DNA of 64,000 nucleotides, taken from contig JAFGMV010000015.1 of assembly GCA_016927315.1 (NCBI GenBank), forward strand, positions 1 through 64,000. Direction: 5' to 3'. A program made the translations under genes and the position numbers. The notes under the pieces are model-generated. The model ran no database searches. It was not told the DNA's origin and worked only from the letters and a program-made list of their open reading frames with translations. This DNA comes from Anaerolineales bacterium (lineage in GTDB: Bacteria > Chloroflexota > Anaerolineae > Anaerolineales > Villigracilaceae). Position 1 is the stretch's first letter; the number at the start of each line of letters is the position of its first letter. Shown here piece by piece: positions 34,845 through 43,752 of the stretch.

Positions 34845-36080
34845 ATGAGCATTCAAAAACTCATCGCCAAGATCAAACCGACGTTGTTCAACCGCCTTTC
34901 TCATAACCTGGCGCGCGGCGAAAATGTCCGCGAATCATTTAATGAAGAGCTTGAACGGTTTTTTGATTTACTCGAACAGGCGATTGAAAGCGGGGATCCG
35001 GCCTGGCTCGATCCGGTTCTTAATGAATGGACCCAATCCCCAACACTGACGGAACTGAAAGAGGGCCAGTATAACGCTTCGATCATGCTCAACAAAATGA
35101 TCAGATCGACCATTGAAGTAGCCCGCGAAGTGTTAAGTAAAAATGCTGCCCTGGGATTGCTGGAGGCTGTGGTACCAATTTTAAGTTATGCCCTGGAAAA
35201 AGTTACCCGGCAGGAAATGGATGCCCGGGTTACATATATTTCCAACCAGTTAGATGAAGTCCGGCAGAAACTGGAAAAGCTGGACCGCAGCAAGTCGAAT
35301 TTTATTGCCGTTGCAGCCCATGAACTGAAAACGCCTCTAACCCTGATCGAGGGTTACACATCAATGTTGAGAGATATGGCGCCCAATGATGAAACCAATG
35401 ACCTGGATATGCTCATCATGGGCGTACATACCGGCATCCGCCGCTTGAGTGAAATCCTTGATGACATGATTGACGTCTCCCTGATCGATAACAACCTGCT
35501 TTCCCTCACGCTGCAGCCTACCTGGGTCAATCACCTGCTGGGATTGCTCCAAAGCGACGCCCAGGAGGCCCTTGCAGGGCGCAAACAAACCCTGATCATC
35601 AACCAGTTCCCCGGCAGGGAACAGATTATATTTGCCGATTCAGAACGCCTGTTTCAGGCTCTGCGCAATATCCTGATCAACGCCATAAAATTCACCCCGG
35701 ATGGCGGTACGATCACAATCGACGGACGCCAACTCCCGGGCTTTATTGAGATCATGATAAGCGATACGGGTATTGGCATCTCTGCTGAAAACCAGGCAAC
35801 GATCTTTGAGAAGTTTGAGCAATTAGGCCGGGCAGACCTACATTCCAGCGGGAAAACCAAGTTCAAGGGCGGAGGCCCGGGGTTGGGTCTGCCAATTTCC
35901 CGTGGCATTATCGAATCACATGGTGGTACACTCTGGGTTGAATCGGATGGCTGCGATGAAATCGAATTACCCGGTTCTACGTTTCACATACTTCTCCCGA
36001 CCCGGGATGAGCCCCAAGATCCCAAACTGGCAAAACTTTTTGGCGCTGAACCTACAATTGACCCTGAAATAAAAAACTAA
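34845..36080 (+). CDS. Soluble histidine kinase
   Basis: 411 residues. The N-terminal 115 residues are helical and unrecognised (possibly like RsbR-type N-terminal sensor domains). A coiled coil at about 120-150 leads to HisKA with H159 (A-A-H-E-L-K-T-P-L) and HATPase to about 385 (N-I-L-I-N-A-I-K-F, D-T-G-I-G-I-S, G-G-P-G-L-G-L-P). The K-F-K-G-G-G-P-G-L-G-L form of the G2 box is characteristic of kinases of this type. No cognate regulator lies next to it. It overlaps hflX by one base (TAATG). Confidence 0.88.
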   Translation: MSIQKLIAKIKPTLFNRLSHNLARGENVRESFNEELERFFDLLEQAIESGDPAWLDPVLNEWTQSPTLTELKEGQYNASIMLNKMIRSTIEVAREVLSKNAALGLLEAVVPILSYALEKVTRQEMDARVTYISNQLDEVRQKLEKLDRSKSNFIAVAAHELKTPLTLIEGYTSMLRDMAPNDETNDLDMLIMGVHTGIRRLSEILDDMIDVSLIDNNLLSLTLQPTWVNHLLGLLQSDAQEALAGRKQTLIINQFPGREQIIFADSERLFQALRNILINAIKFTPDGGTITIDGRQLPGFIEIMISDTGIGISAENQATIFEKFEQLGRADLHSSGKTKFKGGGPGLGLPISRGIIESHGGTLWVESDGCDEIELPGSTFHILLPTRDEPQDPKLAKLFGAEPTIDPEIKN

Positions 36081-37426
36081 TGGCAAAACGAGCCCCCAAA
36101 CCCACCACACCGCCCCAGGAAAGAGCCTTTCTCGTCGGTGTGGAACTGAGTAACTTTGATAATTATCTATCCCTGGATGATTCCCTGACCGAATTGAACC
36201 TGCTGGCACAGACAGCTGGTGTTGAAGTGGTTGGAGAATTAACCCAGAAATTGGAACATCCAAATCCCGAAACATACATTGGCGCCGGAAAGGTCGCCGA
36301 ACTAAAAGCACTGGTTGAAGAAACCCTGGCCCAACTGGTTATCTTCGACGAAGAATTATCCCCAAGACACCAGCGTGAACTGGAACTCAAGCTTGGGAAA
36401 AATGTGCGCGTCCTTGATCGAACCGCCCTGATCCTGGATATCTTTGCACAGCACGCCAACACCAGTGAAGGGATGCTGCAGGTTGAACTGGCCCAATATG
36501 AATACTACCTGCCGCGCCTGACCCGGGCCTGGACCCACCTGGAACGCCAGGCCGGAGGCGGCGGGGGGCGATCTGGAAGCGTTGGTGGTGTTGGCTTACG
36601 GGGTCCTGGTGAGACGCAGTTGGAAGTTGATCGCCGGGTGATCCGCAAGCGTATCTCCCATCTGAAACAGGAACTGGAAAAAGTACGTGCCCACCGGGAA
36701 CGGTACCGTTCAAAACGCAAACGCTCCAGAATCCCTACCGTCGCCCTGGTTGGCTACACAAACGCCGGCAAGTCCACCCTGCTCAACCAACTGACCGATT
36801 CAGATGTGTATGTTGCCAACAAACTTTTTGCAACTCTCGATCCAACCACAAGGCGGGTCGAACTCCCAGGCGGAAAACTGGCTTTGTTCACAGACACCGT
36901 CGGCTTCATTCAAAAGCTTCCTACAACACTGGTAGCAGCCTTCCGGGCGACCCTGGAAGAAATCGCAGAAGCCGATCTCTTGTTGCACGTGCTGGACATT
37001 TCTCATCCCAATGCCATGAGCCAGTTCGAGTCTGTCCAGCAAACGCTGGAAGATATCGGAGCGGATCATATCCCCTCCATTACCGCACTGAACAAAATTG
37101 ACCTGCTCAAAGACCCCGACTATGCCCGAAAGAATGTCCAGCTGTTTCCGCACGCAGCTGCCATCTCTGCCTGCAAAAAAATCGGATTGGAAGACCTGAC
37201 AGACCTGATCCGGACCGAACTGTATGATACCCTTACACCTGTTCTCGTCCGGCTGCCTTACCAGCAGGGCGCCCTGATCTCATTGTTCCATGAATCCGGG
37301 CAGGTTGAGCGCATCGAACACGAGCGCGGTGGGGTTGTCATCCAGGGACGGGTACCAGGGCGCCTGATGGCACAATACAGCGATTGGCAATTCGACCCAC
37401 ACACTCCCCTCGAATCTCAGGAGTAA
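36080..37426 (+). CDS. hflX: Ribosome-associated GTPase HflX
   Basis: 448 residues. The N-terminal HflX domain contains the glycine-rich segment G-G-G-G-R-S-G-S-V-G-G-V-G-L-R-G-P-G-E-T-Q. The G domain has G1 G-Y-T-N-A-G-K-S-T (about residue 225), G3 D-T-V-G-F and G4 N-K-I-D. HflX binds the ribosome and splits stalled ones under stress; it hydrolyses GTP. The start codon overlaps the kinase stop as TAATG. Full length for the family. Confidence 0.95.
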   Translation: MAKRAPKPTTPPQERAFLVGVELSNFDNYLSLDDSLTELNLLAQTAGVEVVGELTQKLEHPNPETYIGAGKVAELKALVEETLAQLVIFDEELSPRHQRELELKLGKNVRVLDRTALILDIFAQHANTSEGMLQVELAQYEYYLPRLTRAWTHLERQAGGGGGRSGSVGGVGLRGPGETQLEVDRRVIRKRISHLKQELEKVRAHRERYRSKRKRSRIPTVALVGYTNAGKSTLLNQLTDSDVYVANKLFATLDPTTRRVELPGGKLALFTDTVGFIQKLPTTLVAAFRATLEEIAEADLLLHVLDISHPNAMSQFESVQQTLEDIGADHIPSITALNKIDLLKDPDYARKNVQLFPHAAAISACKKIGLEDLTDLIRTELYDTLTPVLVRLPYQQGALISLFHESGQVERIEHERGGVVIQGRVPGRLMAQYSDWQFDPHTPLESQE

Positions 37427-37431
37427 GAACA

Positions 37432-37644
37432 ATGATTGAATGGCTTTCCAAAACCCTGGACTTCCTGTCAGACTTCCTGGCCCACCGAAAAGGTTTGCTG
37501 CCCCTTATTGGGCTAATTCTTATCTTGCTCAACCTGACAATGCGCTATTTTCTCCCCCTGTCCACATTGGCCTCTACAGATTTATTTTTACATTTTGGGG
37601 TTATCATCGCCATCTTCGGGTTGATGCTCGCCAGGGCGCTTTAG
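37432..37644 (+). CDS. Small two-TM membrane protein
   Basis: 70 residues from the ATG at 37432 with AGGAG eight bases upstream, six bases after hflX. Two hydrophobic segments (about 20-37 and 46-68) leave very little soluble chain. It is not recognised. The good ribosome binding site and tight spacing argue for a real gene, co-transcribed with hflX. It could be a small stress-linked membrane peptide; nothing in the sequence says more. Confidence 0.7.
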   Translation: MIEWLSKTLDFLSDFLAHRKGLLPLIGLILILLNLTMRYFLPLSTLASTDLFLHFGVIIAIFGLMLARAL

Positions 37645-37676
37645 CAGGCTGCTAACGAGCAACATACACCACCTCT

Positions 37677-37712
37677 CAAGGTGACAGTCACTATAAAATG
37701 ACTGTCACCTTG
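37677..37712. repeat. Perfect 14-bp inverted repeat between convergent genes
   Basis: Arms 37677-37690 and 37699-37712 are perfectly complementary (CAAGGTGACAGTCA and its reverse complement) around an eight-base loop. It lies between the convergent genes ending at 37644 and 37739, so it may act as a two-way terminator, but no T tract follows on either strand. A dispersed palindromic element is the alternative. Confidence 0.7.
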
Positions 37713-37738
37713 TAGTAATACCTTCACATCAGAAAGAA

Positions 37739-39574
37739 TTACTTTACCATCTGCCATTTCCCCGGACTACGCTTCAGGCCGGCCTCCAGGAGGGCACGGA
37801 TGTTCTTGACCTCAGAAGGAAGCTTATCACCAATCTTTTCAAACAGTTCATCATGCAGCATAAGTTCCTGTTTCCAGAGTTCGGTATCTATCATCTGGAG
37901 AGCAATATAATCTGCGGCCTTGAAGCCATCCAGATTTTGAAGGACAATATCATCTGGTCCCGGCATCCAACCCAGCGGGCTTTCAACCGCACTGGCGCAG
38001 CCGTTTACACGACCAGCAATCCAGTGCAGGACGCGCATATTTTCACCAAAACCCGGCCACAGGAAGTTGCCGTCAGCATCCCGTCGGAACCAGTTGACGC
38101 CGAAGATTGCCGGCTGCTCTGTGATCTTGCTTGCAAAGTCGAGCCAATGATTGAAATAATCACCGATGTGATATCCGCAGAAGGGCAGCATGGCAAACGG
38201 ATCACGGCGTATCTTACCGACCGCGCCAGCGGCAGCTGCAGTAGTCTCAGAACCCATGGTGGCAGCCAGATAAACGCCAAATGTCCAGTTGAAGGCCTGG
38301 TAAACAAGCGGTACCGTGGTATTGCGCCTTCCGCCAAAAATGAAAGCTTTAATAGGCACCCCGGCCGGGTCTTCCCAATCCGGATCGATCGAAGGACACT
38401 GGCTGGCAGGCGCTGTAAAGCGGGCGTTGGGATGCGCTGCCGTAAGGCCGCAGCCCGGAGTCCACTCATTGCCCTGCCAATCGATCAGGCGTTCAGGTTC
38501 TTCATCGGTCATATCTTCCCACCAGACATCACCATCCTCAGTCAAAGCTACATTGGTAAAGATACAATTTTCTTTTAACCCGTCCATGGCATTCGGGTTG
38601 GTTTTGTAGGAAGTTCCGGGCGCCACCCCGAAAAATCCGTTTTCCGGGTTGATAGCATACAGTTTCCCGTCTTTACCGGGTTTCAACCAGGCAATATCAT
38701 CTCCAATGGTAGTGACTTTCCAGCCGCTAAATTTTTTGGGAGGGATCAACATCGCCAGGTTGGTCTTGCCACAGGCCGAAGGGAAAGCAGCCCCCAGATA
38801 GGTCTTTTCACCTTCAGGCGATTCGAGGCCCAGGATGAGCATATGCTCGGCCAGCCAGCCTTCCCGGTGCGCCATAGTAGAAGCAATACGCAGGGCAAAA
38901 CACTTCTTACCCAGCAGTGCATTACCACCATACCCTGAACCGTATGACCAGATCATGCTCTCTTCAGGAAAATGAACGATATATTTATTGTCGGCATTAC
39001 AAGGCCAGGGAACATCTTCCTGCCCGGGCTCAAGCGGCGCTCCAACCGAATGTAAGCAGGGCACAAACTCCCCATCCGTCCCCAGAACATCCCATACCGC
39101 TTTTCCCATACGGGTCATGATGCGCATATTGACTGCCACATAGCCCGAATCGGTAAGTTCAATGCCGATGTGTGCAATTTCCGAACCCAAAGGCCCCATA
39201 CTGAAAGGGAGCACATACATGGTGCGGCCGCACATACATCCATCATAAAGACCGGTCAAGGTCTTTTTTATCTCGTCTGGAGCGATCCAATTGTTCGTGG
39301 GACCGGCATCGCTCTCCTTTATGCTGCTAATGAAGGTGCAATCTTCTACACGCGCCACATCTGCCGGATCAGATCGGCAAAGAAAACTGTTCGGCCGCTT
39401 GTCTTCATTCAAGCGGATAAAGGTGCCGCTCTCCACCAGTGTCTGGCAAATGTGGTCATATTCTGCCTGGGTGCCGTCGCAAAAATAAACGGTATCCGGC
39501 TTGCAGAGATCAGCCATCTCCTGGATCCAGGTTTTCACCCTGGAATTCGTAATATATTCTGGAAACTTAATCAT
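37739..39574 (-). CDS. pckG: Phosphoenolpyruvate carboxykinase (GTP)
   Basis: 612 residues from the ATG at 39574 (AAGGA six bases upstream, preferred over the ATG at 39589). GTP-class signatures: P-loop [20 protein letters not shown], and G-G-R-R in I-F-G-G-R-R-N-T. It converts oxaloacetate and GTP to PEP, GDP and CO2 at the entry of gluconeogenesis, or runs in reverse as an anaplerotic step. Single-gene transcript by spacing. Confidence 0.95.
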   Translation of the reverse strand: MIKFPEYITNSRVKTWIQEMADLCKPDTVYFCDGTQAEYDHICQTLVESGTFIRLNEDKRPNSFLCRSDPADVARVEDCTFISSIKESDAGPTNNWIAPDEIKKTLTGLYDGCMCGRTMYVLPFSMGPLGSEIAHIGIELTDSGYVAVNMRIMTRMGKAVWDVLGTDGEFVPCLHSVGAPLEPGQEDVPWPCNADNKYIVHFPEESMIWSYGSGYGGNALLGKKCFALRIASTMAHREGWLAEHMLILGLESPEGEKTYLGAAFPSACGKTNLAMLIPPKKFSGWKVTTIGDDIAWLKPGKDGKLYAINPENGFFGVAPGTSYKTNPNAMDGLKENCIFTNVALTEDGDVWWEDMTDEEPERLIDWQGNEWTPGCGLTAAHPNARFTAPASQCPSIDPDWEDPAGVPIKAFIFGGRRNTTVPLVYQAFNWTFGVYLAATMGSETTAAAAGAVGKIRRDPFAMLPFCGYHIGDYFNHWLDFASKITEQPAIFGVNWFRRDADGNFLWPGFGENMRVLHWIAGRVNGCASAVESPLGWMPGPDDIVLQNLDGFKAADYIALQMIDTELWKQELMLHDELFEKIGDKLPSEVKNIRALLEAGLKRSPGKWQMVK

Positions 39575-39589
39575 GGTTGATCCTTTCAT

Positions 39590-40186
39590 TCATTTTCTCG
39601 GTAAATATGGACATCGGGTCAGGTAATTCACTCTTCAATAACATCCAAAACAGAACCAAATCGATCTGATTTTTTGGCAGGTTTAATTTGTATCGTAATC
39701 GCCTGGGATTCTTACTGCCTGATACACACCCGGCCCCAAGGAAATCAAGCAACCGACTCAGATCAAAACCTTAATAAACCCGGGTACAGTTGTCTTCGTT
39801 TGTCCAGTCAGGATTGGCAAAAATTGCAAGTCTACTTTTCTTGTCAAGAACGTAATTATATAACATCGAAGGAAACCAACGGCTCACGCTGTCATTTTTT
39901 TACCGATTATTTACATAAGGTTTGGGGGAATTAACTTGAACTATGAACCAGGGTCATTGTTAAGTAAGGATCTTCGTATTCCCATCAATCCAATTCAGAA
40001 GAAGGAACTACCAGATCGTGACCCGCTAAACTGCGACTTTTTGGTTTTCACTCATCAAAAGGAGGAGACTTTCAAGAGCAACTGCTGCACACAATCAGCT
40101 TACAACCCGATGTGTGGGTAGACAGCGATCGAATGGTCCGGGCGGTTTGCCCATAAGGAATCGCTCATAACCGAGAAGGAGAAAAA
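39590..40186. other. Intergenic region without a supported gene
   Basis: About 600 bases between the divergent pckG and DUF4332-like genes. Short ORFs at 39674-39934 and 39936-40121 lack ribosome binding sites and resemble nothing. The promoters of both flanking genes should lie here, but I see no convincing -35/-10 pair. A GGAG ribosome binding site for the downstream gene is at its right edge. Confidence 0.6.
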
Positions 40187-40590
40187 ATGGCAATACTCAT
40201 TGAGATCGAAGGAATTGGCACCAGGTATGCAGGCCAACTCAAATCGGCTGGTCTTACAACCACACCAGGCCTGCTAAAAAAGGCGCCGCCGCCCAAGGCC
40301 GCAAAGAACTTGCCGCTAAATCTGAGGCCAGCGAGCACCTTATACTGGAATGGGTCAACCGCCTGGATCTCTTCCGCATCCGGTGGGTAGCGGAAAAGCA
40401 TTCAGACCTGCTGGAAGCCGCTGGCGTCGATACAGTTTTCGAACTGGCCCAACGCAACGCTGCTAACTTGTATACCAGCATGGTAGAACTGAACACAGCA
40501 AAAAGGATCTTCCGCATATTACCTGCGGAAGGTCAGGTTGCCAATGGGATCTCTCAGGCGAAGAAGCTGCCGCGCGCGGTTGAATACTAA
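40187..40590 (+). CDS. DUF4332-like helix-hairpin-helix protein, apparent -1 frameshift
   Basis: The first 33 codons (I-E-I-E-G-I-G-T-R-Y-A) look like the start of a DUF4332/HhH protein of about 135 residues. The rest of that protein continues in the -1 frame from 40282 to the TAA at 40588-40590 (E-W-V-N-R-L-D-L-F-R-I, A-A-G-V-D-T-V-F-E-L-A). Without a shift, translation stops at 40390 after 67 residues. The junction is A-AAA-AAG (40276-40282), the same slippery heptamer that drives -1 frameshifting in E. coli dnaX, and a -1 slip there restores the protein exactly. Alternatives are loss of one A by mutation or a sequencing error in the A run. Function unknown; HhH repeats suggest DNA or protein binding. 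Confidence 0.75.
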
Positions 40591-40613
40591 TCTACCGTGT
40601 AAAAAGATAAGAA

Positions 40614-40651
40614 AAAGTCTCCCAGCACAAGATTACCTGCGGGGAGACTTT
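40614..40651. terminator. Bidirectional intrinsic terminator
   Basis: A perfect ten-base-pair stem (40614-40623 with 40642-40651, AAAGTCTCCC/GGGAGACTTT) lies between convergent genes. On the minus strand it is followed by TTCTTATCTTTTT, a good tract for fabD; on the plus strand the stem itself ends in TTT and a weaker tract follows. Confidence 0.75.
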
Positions 40652-40673
40652 CTTCCATGCAGCCCAATAACAT

Positions 40674-41621
40674 TTACAAAGCTGCTGCCAATTCTAAATC
40701 AGTCGGTTTGCCAATTGCGATGCCGTTTGCCTCTCGATCGATCCTGCGCAATAATCCGGTTAGAACACTCCCGCTGCCGATCTCAATAAATGTAGTTACA
40801 CCTTCTGCCAACAAGCCGTTGATTGATTCTGTCCAGCGGACACGCGACCCCAGTTGTGCTTTTAAGTCTGCCCTGAGATCGTCCACAGTGACCATCGGTC
40901 GCGCTGTCACATTGCTGATAACCGGTATTGCTGGCGCGACAAAGGGAGCCGCATCTACTGCCGCCGTAAAATCTTCCTGCACCGAAGACATCAAAGGTGA
41001 ATGGGAAGCGATACTGACAGCCAGAGGCAGCGCCCGCTTGGCCCCCGCTTCCTTCACCAATCCCAGAGCGCGTTCCAAGGCCGGTTTTGCGCCTGAGATC
41101 ACCACCTGCCCCGGACAGTTATCGTTCGCCACCTGAACGATCTCACCTTCATTACTGGCCTGGGCACAAATCGCATCCAGGGCAGGGATATCCAATCCAA
41201 GCACAGCTGCCATCCCGCCCGGGGATATTTCACCGGCATGCTTCATCAGTTCCCCGCGTTTCCGTACCAGCTGCAGCCCATCTTCAAAAGTGCAGGCTCC
41301 GGCTGCCGCCATTGCACTTAATTCGCCCAGAGAATGCCCTGCCAAACAGCCCGGCTTAAGGCCTGGATATTGATCCGCAAGTACACGCATTACTGCCAAC
41401 GAATGAACGAATAAGGCTGGTTGGGTATTGAGTGTGTCATTCAATGCCTCTTCCGGTCCGCTCCACATCAGCCCGGAGAGTTTCATCCCCAGCAGTTCAT
41501 CAGCCCGTGAGAAAAGCTCTGCCGCAGACGGATAGTCCCTGGCTAGTTCCTGCCCCATCCCAACTGCCTGGGAACCCTGACCAGGAAACAAAAAGACAAG
41601 TTTATCAGATTCAATTGTCAT
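40674..41621 (-). CDS. fabD: Malonyl-CoA:ACP transacylase FabD
   Basis: About 315 residues. The nucleophile serine is in G-H-S-L-G-E (S97 from this start) and the N terminus has F-P-G-Q-G-S-Q. The catalytic His is in S-I-A-S-H-S-P-L. FabD moves the malonyl group from CoA to acyl carrier protein for fatty acid synthesis. Two adjacent ATGs are possible (41624 and 41621); the second sits seven bases from GAGG. It follows rpmF, a common neighbour of fatty acid genes, with a possible terminator or attenuator between them. Confidence 0.93.
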   Translation of the reverse strand: MTIESDKLVFLFPGQGSQAVGMGQELARDYPSAAELFSRADELLGMKLSGLMWSGPEEALNDTLNTQPALFVHSLAVMRVLADQYPGLKPGCLAGHSLGELSAMAAAGACTFEDGLQLVRKRGELMKHAGEISPGGMAAVLGLDIPALDAICAQASNEGEIVQVANDNCPGQVVISGAKPALERALGLVKEAGAKRALPLAVSIASHSPLMSSVQEDFTAAVDAAPFVAPAIPVISNVTARPMVTVDDLRADLKAQLGSRVRWTESINGLLAEGVTTFIEIGSGSVLTGLLRRIDREANGIAIGKPTDLELAAAL

Positions 41622-41640
41622 CATTTCACCTCAGCCGGTT

Positions 41641-41672
41641 AAACACAAACAGGCCGTGTTCGTCACGGCCTG
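41641..41672 (-). terminator. Hairpin between rpmF and fabD
   Basis: A perfect nine-base-pair stem (41650-41658 with 41664-41672) with a five-base loop, followed on the minus strand by TTTGTGTTT. It would end or attenuate the rpmF transcript before fabD, so fabD may be expressed by read-through. Confidence 0.65.
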
Positions 41673-41691
41673 CCGGTTTTCGTTTATGAAC

Positions 41692-41889
41692 TTATTCTGC
41701 TCGCTTATCTTTTTCGACCTCAATCACTTCACGTCCCTTGTAATATCCACAACTGGAACACACAGTATGCGGCAAACGTACACTGCCGCAATTACTACAA
41801 ACGGTCAAGTTGCGGGACTTCAAGGCATCATGAGCACGACGACGATCGCGGCGTCCACTCGAAACTCTGCGCTTTGGTAGGGGGGCCAT
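41692..41889 (-). CDS. rpmF: 50S ribosomal protein L32
   Basis: 65 residues, basic N terminus (M-A-P-L-P-K-R-R) and the zinc-ribbon cysteine pairs C-S-N-C and C-S-S-C that hold Zn in L32 of the C+ type. AAGGAG lies before the ATG. Structural protein of the large ribosomal subunit. It is the first gene after the strong minus-strand promoter at 41958-41986. Confidence 0.95.
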   Translation of the reverse strand: MAPLPKRRVSSGRRDRRRAHDALKSRNLTVCSNCGSVRLPHTVCSSCGYYKGREVIEVEKDKRAE

Positions 41890-41957
41890 GTTCTTACTCC
41901 TTATTTCTTTACCATCACCGGGAAAACCCGATGCTTTTTCCGTAGTACAGCCTGCTG

Positions 41958-41986
41958 ATTATAGCGGGCTTAGACAGTGACGTCAA
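41958..41986 (-). promoter_or_regulatory. Sigma-70 promoter of rpmF-fabD
   Basis: Minus-strand TTGACG (41986-41981) and TATAAT (41963-41958) are 17 bases apart, one mismatch from perfect. The leader to the rpmF ATG would be about 60 bases. Confidence 0.8.
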
Positions 41987-42005
41987 GCCTGAAACGATGT
42001 ACAAT
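41977..42005 (+). promoter_or_regulatory. Divergent promoter of the PP2C gene
   Basis: Plus-strand GTGACG (41977-41982) and TACAAT (42000-42005) are 17 bases apart. The predicted start of transcription falls on the ATG at 42012. Its -35 box overlaps the -35 box of the rpmF promoter, so the two promoters should compete. Confidence 0.5.
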
Positions 42006-42011
42006 TCAGAT

Positions 42012-42734
42012 ATGCAAATACAAATCGCTGCGGCTAAAATTAACAAATATGCCATCTCCGAAAGTGGAGATTCGCTTGAAGTAATCGAACGTCCCAATGG
42101 CGGCGTATCGGTTGTCCTGGCAGATGGGCAAACCTCTGGACGCGGAGCCAAGGCTGTTTCATTGATGGTTGTTCGCAAGATCATCAGTTTGCTGGCAGAA
42201 GGCGTCAGGGATGGCGCTGCGGCCAGGGCCGCCTCAGACACGCTCTTTACCGAAAAGAACGGCAAGGTTTCTTGCACGTTGAATATTGCTTCGGTTGACC
42301 TGTTAACAGGGACGATTGTGCTGACTCGCAACAATCCATCGCCAATCTATATTATCAGCGGCGATAAAATTGACTGCAACACTGATAACAGTTCACCACT
42401 TGGAATCTCACGTAACATCCGGCCTTCAATTTGCGAGCTCGAACTGGAACCCGGACTAACCATAGTTATGTTCACTGACGGCATCACCCACGCCGGGAAA
42501 CGCCGCGGATTGGCGATGGAAGTCGATACAGTCATCCAATCTTTGGTCGAAGATCAAGATCCATCTGCCCAGGAGATTTCTGATGCACTGCTAGCCCATG
42601 CCATCGCCCTGGACGAAAATCGTCCCGCAGATGATATCAGCGTGGTTACCTTAAAAGCCATGCCCTTCCAGGGTGATGAAATCCGCCGCATGACTGTCAG
42701 CTTGCCGATCACTCCCCCGCATTATGGTCAGTAA
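42012..42734 (+). CDS. PP2C/SpoIIE-type protein serine phosphatase
   Basis: 240 residues, catalytic domain only. Metal-binding motifs of the SpoIIE/PP2C family: D38-G39 (L-A-D-G-Q), D156-G157 (F-T-D-G-I) and D207-D208 (A-D-D-I-S-V-V). Such phosphatases remove phosphate from anti-sigma antagonists or other Ser/Thr-phosphoproteins; no partner-switch proteins are nearby. The ATG at 42012 is chosen because it coincides with the predicted transcription start; an ATG at 41997 would add five residues. No Shine-Dalgarno. It overlaps the channel gene by 11 bases. Confidence 0.85.
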   Translation: MQIQIAAAKINKYAISESGDSLEVIERPNGGVSVVLADGQTSGRGAKAVSLMVVRKIISLLAEGVRDGAAARAASDTLFTEKNGKVSCTLNIASVDLLTGTIVLTRNNPSPIYIISGDKIDCNTDNSSPLGISRNIRPSICELELEPGLTIVMFTDGITHAGKRRGLAMEVDTVIQSLVEDQDPSAQEISDALLAHAIALDENRPADDISVVTLKAMPFQGDEIRRMTVSLPITPPHYGQ

Positions 42735-43752
42735 AAAAGAAAAGCTCAAAAAAAACTGGAGAGATACCTGGATTCTTTTGAGGCAATTTCGCATCCCGAT
42801 AACCATCTATATTGTGGCTATATTCGGAGGCGGGATTCTCTACAAGCTGATTGCCCAAACAGTCAATGAACCCGTCCTGAACATCTGGGAGGCAATCTAC
42901 CTGGTCTTAACGCTGACTTTTCTACAGTCCAACGGCGTTTTCCCAACCAGCCCCTGGTTGGAAATTTTTTACTTTGTCATGCCGGTGATCGGTATTAGTA
43001 TATTGGCGTTGGGCCTGGCAGATTTTGGATACCTGCTGTTCAACCGCAGGGAACGTACGAAGGAATGGGAAATGGCCATTGCAAAAACCTATAAAAATCA
43101 CACCATCATGGTCGGCCTGGGTCATCTGGGTTTTCGTGTTGTTCAAAAACTTCACGATCTGGGTGAAAAAGTCGTCGTGATCGAAATCAAGCCCAAGGCT
43201 GACCTGAACGCCGATGTCCAAAAAATGGGTATCCCGATCATCCATGATGACGGCTCCCGCCAGGCGACACTGGAAGCTGCCGGGATCACCTGTGCGAAAA
43301 CCATTGTTTCCTGTACCCAGAACGATGCCCTTAATCTACAAATTGCAGTAAAAGCCAGGAACCTCAACCCCGACATCCGTGTGGTTGTAAGGATTTTTGA
43401 TGATGACTTTGCCCAATCACTGCAGGAACAGTTTGGTTTCACTGCCCTGAGCGCCACCGGGATGTCGGCGCCTGCATTCGCAGCCGCGGCGGCAGGCGCC
43501 GATATTACCCGCCCGATCACAGTCGAAGGCCAATCATTCTGCCTGGCAAGGCTGAACGTTTCACATAATTCGAAACTGGTTGGGCGTACTGTCGAACATG
43601 TTGAACAGAAATACGATGTCAGTGTGGTCCTATTAAGAGATAAGCAGGAAAGCGACCTTCACCCTGCAGGCAATCGTATAATTTTTGAGCAGAACGCGCT
43701 GGCAATAATCGGGAGTCCGGAAAAGATAAATCTGGTTGTGCATGATAGCTGA
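42724..43752 (+). CDS. RCK/TrkA-type ion channel-like protein
   Basis: 342 residues. Two hydrophobic segments (about 24-44 and 78-102) flank a pore-like loop; then a Rossmann RCK/TrkA-N domain (V-G-L-G-H-L-G-F-R-V, about 118-240) and a TrkA-C domain (about 260-340). This is the layout of two-TM potassium channels with a nucleotide-binding gate. The loop, however, reads L-T-F-L-Q-S-N-G-V-F and lacks the T-x-G-Y-G selectivity filter, so the conducted ion is unclear. It starts inside the phosphatase gene and overlaps the small P-loop gene. Confidence 0.82.
   Translation: MVSKKEKLKKNWRDTWILLRQFRIPITIYIVAIFGGGILYKLIAQTVNEPVLNIWEAIYLVLTLTFLQSNGVFPTSPWLEIFYFVMPVIGISILALGLADFGYLLFNRRERTKEWEMAIAKTYKNHTIMVGLGHLGFRVVQKLHDLGEKVVVIEIKPKADLNADVQKMGIPIIHDDGSRQATLEAAGITCAKTIVSCTQNDALNLQIAVKARNLNPDIRVVVRIFDDDFAQSLQEQFGFTALSATGMSAPAFAAAAAGADITRPITVEGQSFCLARLNVSHNSKLVGRTVEHVEQKYDVSVVLLRDKQESDLHPAGNRIIFEQNALAIIGSPEKINLVVHDS

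Noticed and set aside
37853-38578. 241-codon plus-strand ORF
   Set aside because: Antisense to pckG, with no ribosome binding site or recognisable product.
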